In this document: one piece after another, positions 58,384 through 64,000 of the stretch
How positions within the stretch are numbered: the stretch's first letter is position 1
How the letters are laid out: each line of letters begins with the position of its first letter
Origin: DATJLY01 sp035532935
GTDB lineage: Bacteria; Pseudomonadota; Alphaproteobacteria; ATCC43930; CGMCC-115725
Length of the DNA stretch: 64,000 nucleotides
Reading direction: 5' to 3'
Assembly: GCA_035532935.1 (NCBI GenBank)
Contig: DATKQE010000090.1
Coordinates: forward strand, 73,081 to 137,080
Made by a program: the position numbers and the translations under genes
Notes under the pieces: model-generated
What the model saw: the letters and a program-made list of their open reading frames with translations, nothing else
What the model was told of the DNA's origin: nothing
Database searches by the model: none

Positions 58384-59862
58384 ATGGACGAACGCAGAAA
58401 CGAGCCCAATCCCATCCGCGTCGGCGAATTCGCCACGCCCCATGTCGATCTCCGCGAGTGGATCACGCGGGTCGAGGGGATCGGTGAGCTGATGCGCGTG
58501 TCGGGGGTGCACTGGAACCTCGAGATGGGCGCCGTCGCCGAGATGATCTATCAGGCGAAGCCCGACAACCCGCCGGCGATCCTGTTCGAGAACATCCCCG
58601 ACTATCCGTCCAACTACCGGGTGCTGTCGGGCATGACCAACTCACCGCGGCGGCTGGCGCTGACCCTGGGCCTGCCGATGCCGCAGCACCCGCTCGACGT
58701 GGTACGGGCCTATCGCGACCGGATGAAGCGCTATCAGCTCATCCCCAACGTCTTCGTCAATGGCGGGCCCGTGCTCGACAACGTCGATCGCGACGACGAC
58801 GTCGATCTCTACAAGTTCCCGGTCCCGTTCCTGCACGAGCGCGACGGCGGGCGCTATATCGGCACCGGCGATCTCGTCATCATGCGCGACCCCGAGACCG
58901 ACTGGATCAATGTCGGCACCTATCGCGTGATGGTGCACGACCGCAATACGGCCGGCCTGTGGATGTCGCCGGGCAAGCACGGCCGCCAGATTCGCGAGAA
59001 ATATTTCCGCGCGGGCAAGCCCTGCCCGGTAGTGATCTGTTGCGGCCAGGACCCGCTCCTGTTCCTGAGCTCGGGCAACGAGGTGTCGTTCGGCGTCTCC
59101 GAATTCGCCCATGCCGGCGGCCATCGCGGCATTCCGTTCGAGACGCTCAAGAGCGAGCTTTACAGCCTGCCGATGCCCGCGCACGCCGAGATCGTGCTCG
59201 AGGGCGAGATCGTCCCCGACGTGCTCAAGCCCGAAGGCCCGTTCGGCGAATGGACCGGCTATTACGCGAGCTCGGTGCGCGAGGATCCGATCGTGCGCAT
59301 CCGCCGCGTCTATTACCGCACCGATCCGATCTACACCATGGCGCGGCCAGGACGGCCGCCGTCCGACTATTCGCTCAGCAAGTGCGTGATCAAATCGGCG
59401 CTGATCTGGGACCAGGTGGAAAAGGCCGGGCTTCCCGGCGTCGCCGGCGTGTGGTGCCACGAGGCGGGCGGCGGGCGGCTCTTCAACATCATCGCGATCA
59501 AGCAGGCCTATGCCGGTCACGCCAAGCAGGCCTTGATGCTCGCCGGCGGCGCGCATGCCGGCAATTATCTCGGCCGCTTCGTCGTGGTGGTCGATGACGA
59601 CATCGACCCGACCAACAGCTTCGACGTGATCTGGGCGATCGCGACGCGGTGCGATCCGGTCGAGGACATCGACACCATCCGCCGCGCCTGGAGCGGCGCG
59701 CTCGATCCGCGCAAGCGCAAGGGCGAGGTGCACAACACCCGCGCCCTCGTCGATGCCTGCCGCCCCTATGAATGGATCAACGAATTTCCCCCGGTCGCCG
59801 AATCGAGCCCCGAGCTCAAGGCCAAGACCCTGGCGAAATGGGGCCACCTGTTGGGGAAATAA
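58384..59862 (+). CDS. UbiD-family prenylated-FMN-dependent (de)carboxylase
   Basis: A 492-residue UbiD-fold enzyme that reversibly decarboxylates aromatic or alpha,beta-unsaturated acids using prenylated FMN. The catalytic Glu pair is in EGEIVPDVLKPEGPFGEWTG and the prFMN-binding part in GTGDLVIMRDPETDWINVGTYR (quoted in part). A CATAAT at 58354-58359 may be its -10 box and CGGAGG precedes the ATG. No ubiX (prFMN synthase) is nearby. Catabolic UbiD enzymes act on protocatechuate, vanillate, phthaloyl-CoA and similar acids, which fits the surrounding genes. Confidence 0.88.
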   Translation: MDERRNEPNPIRVGEFATPHVDLREWITRVEGIGELMRVSGVHWNLEMGAVAEMIYQAKPDNPPAILFENIPDYPSNYRVLSGMTNSPRRLALTLGLPMPQHPLDVVRAYRDRMKRYQLIPNVFVNGGPVLDNVDRDDDVDLYKFPVPFLHERDGGRYIGTGDLVIMRDPETDWINVGTYRVMVHDRNTAGLWMSPGKHGRQIREKYFRAGKPCPVVICCGQDPLLFLSSGNEVSFGVSEFAHAGGHRGIPFETLKSELYSLPMPAHAEIVLEGEIVPDVLKPEGPFGEWTGYYASSVREDPIVRIRRVYYRTDPIYTMARPGRPPSDYSLSKCVIKSALIWDQVEKAGLPGVAGVWCHEAGGGRLFNIIAIKQAYAGHAKQALMLAGGAHAGNYLGRFVVVVDDDIDPTNSFDVIWAIATRCDPVEDIDTIRRAWSGALDPRKRKGEVHNTRALVDACRPYEWINEFPPVAESSPELKAKTLAKWGHLLGK

Positions 59863-59875
59863 GATCGGAAGCGGC

Positions 59876-60805
59876 TCAGTAGCCGGCGTCGCGGTCGACC
59901 GGATAGAGCAGCGTCTCGCCGCGGCGCAGCCGGCGCACGTTCTCGCAGATGCGGCGCACGATGAGCGGCGCCATCAGCCGGCGCGCGACGTGCGGCGTGA
60001 CGGTGATGCGCGGATGCGCCCAGAGCGGGCTCTCCTTCGGCAGCGGCTCGATGCGGAAGGCATCGAGCGTCGCGGCGGAGAGCTGGCCGCTGTCGAGCGC
60101 CGCGATCAGATCCTCGTCCACGACATGCTGGCCGCGCGCGAGATTGATCACCGCGGCGCCCTGGGGCAACTGCGCGAAGGCGGCGCCGCACAGGATGTTC
60201 TCGGTCGCCGGCGTGAGCGCCAGCAGGTTCACCACGATCTCGCTTCGGCCGAGAAAATCCGGCAATTGCTCGCGCCCGTGAAAGATGGTGATGCCATCGG
60301 CTTCCTTCGCGGTCCGGCTCCAGCCCGCCACCTTGAAGCCGTGATCGCGCAGCGTCTTCGCCACCGGCAGCCCGATCATGCCGAGCCCCATCACCCCGAC
60401 CGTCCGGTCCGAGGCGGCGGGCCGTGCCTGCGGCCGCCACGCGCGGCTTTGTTGCGCCAGCAGGTATTCTGGCAGAAAGCGATGATGGCGCAGCACGTGC
60501 AGGAGCGCGGTCTCGTTCATCAGCGCGTCGCCGTCGGGCTCGCTCGAGCGCACGACCGGAACGCCGCGCGGCAGCGTCTTGTCGCCGAGCACGCCCTCGG
60601 CGCCGGCCGTCACCGAGACGACGAGGCGCAGCTTGGGAAGCTTCGCCAGCGTTCCCGGCGGCAGATGCGCGATCGCCGCGATCTCGATGTCGGCGGGATC
60701 GCCGAGCTCGGGCCAGACCCGCACCTCGAGGTCGGGCAGCTCGGCCGCGAAACAGCGCAGCCACTCCGCGGCCGGCGCGCCGATGGGCGTGAGCAGCAGC
60801 GCCAT
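59876..60805 (-). CDS. D-2-hydroxyacid dehydrogenase, GhrA-like
   Basis: A 309-residue NAD(P)-dependent glyoxylate/hydroxypyruvate reductase A type. The nucleotide loop is VGVMGLGMIGLPVAKTL; catalytic residues are the Arg of INLARGQHVVDE, Glu of FRIEPLPKESPLW and His of VTPHVA. Length is that of GhrA, shorter than SerA. It converges on ubiD with 13 bases between and is followed upstream on its strand by the LigI-like gene (11 bases), so the two are likely in one operon. Confidence 0.85.
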   Translation of the reverse strand: MALLLTPIGAPAAEWLRCFAAELPDLEVRVWPELGDPADIEIAAIAHLPPGTLAKLPKLRLVVSVTAGAEGVLGDKTLPRGVPVVRSSEPDGDALMNETALLHVLRHHRFLPEYLLAQQSRAWRPQARPAASDRTVGVMGLGMIGLPVAKTLRDHGFKVAGWSRTAKEADGITIFHGREQLPDFLGRSEIVVNLLALTPATENILCGAAFAQLPQGAAVINLARGQHVVDEDLIAALDSGQLSAATLDAFRIEPLPKESPLWAHPRITVTPHVARRLMAPLIVRRICENVRRLRRGETLLYPVDRDAGY

Positions 60806-60816
60806 CGCACGCGCCG

Positions 60817-61701
60817 TCAGGCGAAGAACAATCGCGCCGGATTGTCGACCAGGACCTTGTGCCGTTCGGCCGGGTCCGGCACGAGATCGGCAAGCCAGCT
60901 CACGAGCTCGCCGTCATTCACCATCCGGCCGTGCTGATAGACATAGGCGTGCGGCCAGTCGGTGCCCCAGATGACGTGATCGGGCGCACGCGCGGTGAGC
61001 GCCCGGGCGAGCGTGCACACGTCCTCGTATTTCTTGCCCGCGTAGAGATAGCGGTCGAGCGAGCTGATCTTGACATGGATGTTGGGCTGGGCGACGAGAT
61101 CGAGCAGGACGCGGAATTCCGCAGAATCGACGCCCTTGGCGGGATCGCACAGGCCGAAATGATCGATGATCACCGGCTTGTCGATGCGGCGGAGCAGCTC
61201 GGCGTTCTTCACCATGAGGTCGGCGTCGATGTGGAAATCGACCGCCCAGTTCAGCGACCCCAGCCGCGCGATCACCTGCTGCATCGCATCCCGGTCGAAC
61301 GTGCCCTCGAGGTCGCGGCGGAAATTGAAGCGCACGCCGCGCACGCCCTGGGCATGGAGCGTCTTGTTGTCCGCCTCGGTGAGCGCCGGATTGGCGCGGA
61401 TCATGCCGACGAGCCGGCCCTCGGCCTTGGCGATCGCATCATGCATCGGCGCATTGTCGAAGCCGTGCACCGCCGGCACCACCATGACGCCGCGCGCGAT
61501 GCCGACCGCCTTCGCCATGCCGAGCCAGTGCTCGATCGGCGCCGCCGGCGGCGTGTAGAGACGGGTCTCGACGAACGGGAACACCTGGGGCGGTCCCATG
61601 ACGTGGAAATGCGTGTCCACCGTCCCCGGCGGCAACGTGAAATGCGGCTTCGTCGGATTGGGATCCGGCGGCAACGGCACGCGCAGTTTATTGTCCATCA
61701 T
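60817..61701 (-). CDS. Amidohydrolase, 2-pyrone-4,6-dicarboxylate lactonase (LigI)-like
   Basis: A 294-residue TIM-barrel hydrolase. VDTHFHVMGP carries an intact HxH, GVRGVRFNFRRDL, IDHFG and VIWGTDWPHAYVY with the catalytic Asp follow; these are the blocks of LigI and its relatives (COG3618), which open lactone rings of lignin-derived aromatics. GAGGAGGG precedes the ATG. In an operon with a hydroxyacid dehydrogenase and a siderophore-interacting protein. The exact lactone is not known. Confidence 0.82.
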   Translation of the reverse strand: MMDNKLRVPLPPDPNPTKPHFTLPPGTVDTHFHVMGPPQVFPFVETRLYTPPAAPIEHWLGMAKAVGIARGVMVVPAVHGFDNAPMHDAIAKAEGRLVGMIRANPALTEADNKTLHAQGVRGVRFNFRRDLEGTFDRDAMQQVIARLGSLNWAVDFHIDADLMVKNAELLRRIDKPVIIDHFGLCDPAKGVDSAEFRVLLDLVAQPNIHVKISSLDRYLYAGKKYEDVCTLARALTARAPDHVIWGTDWPHAYVYQHGRMVNDGELVSWLADLVPDPAERHKVLVDNPARLFFA

Positions 61702-61720
61702 TCCCTCCTCGCCGATCGCG

Positions 61721-62518
61721 TCACTCCTCGACGTGGTCGTGACCGCCGATCCGTCCCGGACGCCAATATCCCTCGGAATAAATCTGCTCCTTGCCCATCC
61801 CGCGCGCGACGAGGTGGTGCCGCTGCGACCGGACGTTGCCGGTCTCGCCGATGATGATGGCGTGGCCGCGGCCCGGCGGCAGCGCGAAGCGCTCGATCGC
61901 GTCGGGCAGGATGCGGCTCGGACCCGGCGGCGCGCCGTTGCGCGGAAGATAGGTCAGCCGCGCATCGGCGCGCGACTTCAGGACCTGCTCGTCCTGCGCA
62001 TCGCCGATCTCGATAAAGACATAGGCCGCGGCGCCGTCGTCCAGCGCCTCGACCAGGGCGAAGATCGCCGGCAGCGCCGTCTCGTCGCCGCTGAACAGAT
62101 GCCAGTCGGCGCCGGCGGCCAGCGCGATGCGGCCGCGCGGGCCGCGGATGTCGATCGCCTGACCGGGCCGCGCGTCGAGCGCCCAGCGCACCCCCGCCGC
62201 GCTGTCGCCGTGCAGCACGAAATCGACATCGATCGCCCTGGTCTGCGGATCGAAATTTCGGATCGTGTAATGGCGCCGCGCCGGCTCGCCGGCGGCTTGG
62301 GGAATCTGCAGGACGATCTCCTGTCCGGGGCGCGGCCGGAACGCGTCGAGATTGTCGGCGGTGAGCCGCACCCGCCGCATCCGCGGCGCGATGTTCATGG
62401 CGCTCACGACCGCGAGCGTCCACGGCCGGCCGCGCCGGCGCTCGATCTCCGCCTCGCTCAAGGCCGGGCGGCCGGCCTCGATCGCCGGCACAAAGCTGCT
62501 CACGATCTTGTCATCCAT
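61721..62518 (-). CDS. Siderophore-interacting flavoprotein (SIP family)
   Basis: A 265-residue FAD-dependent ferric-siderophore reductase type protein. RHYTIRNFDP is the FAD-binding motif, LFSGDETALPAIFALVEAL the NAD(P)-side segment and the end EGYWRPGRIGGHDH is the family's typical tail. Normally reduces Fe(III)-siderophores in the cytoplasm; no siderophore gene is near. Being in a run with oxidative genes, it might instead serve as an electron source, but that is a guess. Confidence 0.85.
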   Translation of the reverse strand: MDDKIVSSFVPAIEAGRPALSEAEIERRRGRPWTLAVVSAMNIAPRMRRVRLTADNLDAFRPRPGQEIVLQIPQAAGEPARRHYTIRNFDPQTRAIDVDFVLHGDSAAGVRWALDARPGQAIDIRGPRGRIALAAGADWHLFSGDETALPAIFALVEALDDGAAAYVFIEIGDAQDEQVLKSRADARLTYLPRNGAPPGPSRILPDAIERFALPPGRGHAIIIGETGNVRSQRHHLVARGMGKEQIYSEGYWRPGRIGGHDHVEE

Positions 62519-62573
62519 GGGCGAGGCTCCTGTGACGGCGCCTTATGGGCGATCCCGCGCGGCCGGGTCAAGC

Positions 62574-63740
62574 TCAGTAGGATTTGGGCAGGCCCAGCAC
62601 CGTCTCGGCGATGTGACACAGGATGAGTTGCGGACTCACCGGCGCCAATCGCGTGATCATCACCTCGCGCAGCAGCCGCTCGACGTGATACTCCTTGGCA
62701 TAGCCATAGCCGCCGAGCGTCGTCATCGCGGTCTCGCACGCCTTCACGCCGGCTTCCGCCGCGAGATATTTGGCGGCATTGGCCGCCGCGCCCGCCGGCC
62801 GGCCGGTGTCATAGTCCCAGGCCGCACGCTGCACCATGAGTTGCGCCGCCTCGAGTTCGATCCAGCGCTCGGCGAGCGGATGCTGAATGCCCTGGTTCCG
62901 GCCGATGGGCCGGCCGAAGACGATACGCTCCTTGGCGTATTGCGCCGCGCGCGCGACGGCGGCCCGGCCGATGCCGACGGCCTCGGCGGCGACGAGAATG
63001 CGCTCGGGATTGAGGCCATGCAGGATGTATTCGAAGCCCCTGCCCTCCTCGCCGATGCGATCCGCCACCGGCACTTCGAGCCCGTCGATGAAGAGCTGAT
63101 TCGAATCGACCGCCTTGCGTCCCATCTTGTCGATCTCGCGCACCTCGACGAAGCGGCGGTCGAGCGTGGTGTAGAACAGGCTGAGGCCATGGGTGCGGCG
63201 CGCGGCTTCGGCGCGCGGCGTGGTGCGCGCGAGGATAAGCATCTTCTCCGCCACCTGGGCGGTCGAAATCCAGATCTTCGCGCCGTCGATGACATAGCGG
63301 TCGCCGCGGCGCACCGCACGCGTCTCGATCCGGGTGGTGTCGAGGCCGGCATTGGGCTCGGTCACGGCGAAACACGCCTTCTCGGCACCGGCGACGAGCG
63401 GCGGCAGCATGCGGCGCTTCTGCTCGTCGGTGCCGAACTTCACCACCGGATTGAGGCCGAAGATGTTCATGTGCACGGACGACGCGCCGGCCATGCCCGC
63501 ACCCGATTCCGCGATCGCCTGCATCATCACCGCGGCCTCGGCGACGCCCAGACCGGAGCCGCCATAAGCCTCGGGCACGCAGATGCCGAGCCAGCCGCCT
63601 TCGGCCAGGGCGCGATGGAACTCGAACGGAAAGCCGCCGTCGCGGTCGCGCGCGCGCCAATAATCATCGCCGAATCGCGCGCAGATGCGGGAAACCGCCT
63701 CGCGCACCGCTTGCTGTTCCAAAGAGAGCGCGAAATCCAT
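62574..63740 (-). CDS. Acyl-CoA dehydrogenase family protein
   Basis: A 388-residue FAD flavoprotein of the acyl-CoA dehydrogenase fold. Segments seen: ICVPEAYGGSGLGVAEAAVM, CFAVTEPNAGLDTTRIETRA and IWISTAQVAEKMLILART (FAD and substrate), GRPIGRNQGIQHPLAE and LGGYGYAKEYHVERLLREV. Near the C-terminus, where medium-chain enzymes have the catalytic Glu in YEGT, this protein reads RLAPVSPQLI, so the base must be elsewhere or the reaction differs. It may be an aromatic- or branched-acyl-CoA dehydrogenase. Confidence 0.88.
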   Translation of the reverse strand: MDFALSLEQQAVREAVSRICARFGDDYWRARDRDGGFPFEFHRALAEGGWLGICVPEAYGGSGLGVAEAAVMMQAIAESGAGMAGASSVHMNIFGLNPVVKFGTDEQKRRMLPPLVAGAEKACFAVTEPNAGLDTTRIETRAVRRGDRYVIDGAKIWISTAQVAEKMLILARTTPRAEAARRTHGLSLFYTTLDRRFVEVREIDKMGRKAVDSNQLFIDGLEVPVADRIGEEGRGFEYILHGLNPERILVAAEAVGIGRAAVARAAQYAKERIVFGRPIGRNQGIQHPLAERWIELEAAQLMVQRAAWDYDTGRPAGAAANAAKYLAAEAGVKACETAMTTLGGYGYAKEYHVERLLREVMITRLAPVSPQLILCHIAETVLGLPKSY

Positions 63741-63825
63741 GAGCGGGGCCCATCCTTCGCCGTCTCTGGCGCTGGCCTGGACGCGCCGGTAGACTCCGCC
63801 CGAGTGAACCCGATGGAGGACGGCC

Positions 63826-64000
63826 TTGCAACCGGAGGCTCAACCGCATCACGCCCGTAAGGGGCCGCGTGTCTATCTCGACTATACCCAGTCCGAGCTC
63901 GACGCCGCCTACGACCAGGCGATGTACGCGCAAAATCTGCAGCAAATGCAGAACCGCCGCATCGCCAATAGCGCCGCGGTCCGCGCCCGGCTGGGCGAGC
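63826..64000 (+). CDS. Alpha/beta hydrolase, kynurenine-formamidase-like, N-terminal fragment
   Basis: The gene begins with TTG at 63826, seven bases after GGAGGA, and runs off the right edge after 58 codons. The protein segment VYLDYTQSELDAAYDQAMYA followed by NRRIANSAAVRARLGE is the typical start of KynB-like arylformamidase/alpha-beta hydrolases (LDYTQAELDxxYDQ). Active-site regions lie outside the window. It diverges from the acyl-CoA dehydrogenase gene. Confidence 0.6.
   Translation, partial: MQPEAQPHHARKGPRVYLDYTQSELDAAYDQAMYAQNLQQMQNRRIANSAAVRARLGE

Overview
The window is high-GC chromosomal DNA of an alphaproteobacterium, probably a soil or freshwater member of the Rhodospirillales/Hyphomicrobiales side of the class. 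The evidence is the gene order rpsB-tsf-pyrH-frr-uppS-cdsA-rseP-bamA-ompH-lpxD-fabZ-lpxA-lpxI and the block rpoZ-rsh-pdxJ-acpS-lepB-rnc-era-recO-parC, both typical of the class, plus an intergenic small RNA that resembles the alphaproteobacterial MmgR (ar8) type. I see no rRNA, tRNA, CRISPR array, transposase, integrase or phage gene.

Left half (1 to about 33 kb) is core genome. From 1 to 20.8 kb nearly everything reads on the minus strand: translation (rpsB, tsf, frr), UMP kinase, undecaprenyl-PP and CDP-diglyceride synthesis, outer-membrane assembly (bamA, ompH), lipid A synthesis (lpxD, fabZ, lpxA, start of lpxI), topoisomerase IV subunit A, DNA repair (recO), ribosome and RNA maturation (era, rnc), signal peptidase, acpS, pdxJ, the bifunctional (p)ppGpp enzyme and RNA polymerase omega. 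The dxr gene often found between cdsA and rseP is absent. From 20.9 to 33 kb are single genes on both strands: a glyoxalase-fold protein, an exported isochorismatase-fold protein lacking the catalytic Cys, folK, a NYN-domain protein, family-5 uracil-DNA glycosylase, smpB, dapA, a lytic transglycosylase, a threonine dehydratase, an M23 peptidase, a CpaA-type prepilin peptidase, folP and folB.

Right half (33 to 64 kb) is an accessory catabolic region. It holds a two-subunit Rieske ring-hydroxylating oxygenase with a phthalate-type Gfo/Idh dihydrodiol dehydrogenase, an EthD-like protein and a luciferase-like monooxygenase; an unpaired ABC substrate-binding protein; a mirror-image duplicated module in which paralogous 121-residue Rieske proteins and about 410-residue amidohydrolases diverge from one promoter region; a third ACMSD-like amidohydrolase; hydantoinase/oxoprolinase A and B genes with the remnant of a second B gene between them; an unpaired FbpC/PotA-type ATPase; a C13 (legumain-like) peptidase; an SMP-30 lactonase; a vanillate-demethylase-like Rieske oxygenase; a CocE hydrolase-TauD-cupin-cupin operon; a haem-oxygenase-fold di-iron candidate; a UbiD decarboxylase; a hydroxyacid dehydrogenase; a LigI-like lactonase; a siderophore-interacting reductase; an acyl-CoA dehydrogenase; and the start of a KynB-like hydrolase. 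Together these suggest breakdown of carboxylated aromatics and amides. No transcription regulator, transporter permease or oxygenase reductase is recognisable there, so electron supply and control must lie elsewhere or be done by proteins I cannot recognise.

The best candidates for an undescribed system are the mirrored Rieske/amidohydrolase module (39.8-43.5 kb) and the tandem-cupin operon (53.5-57.4 kb).
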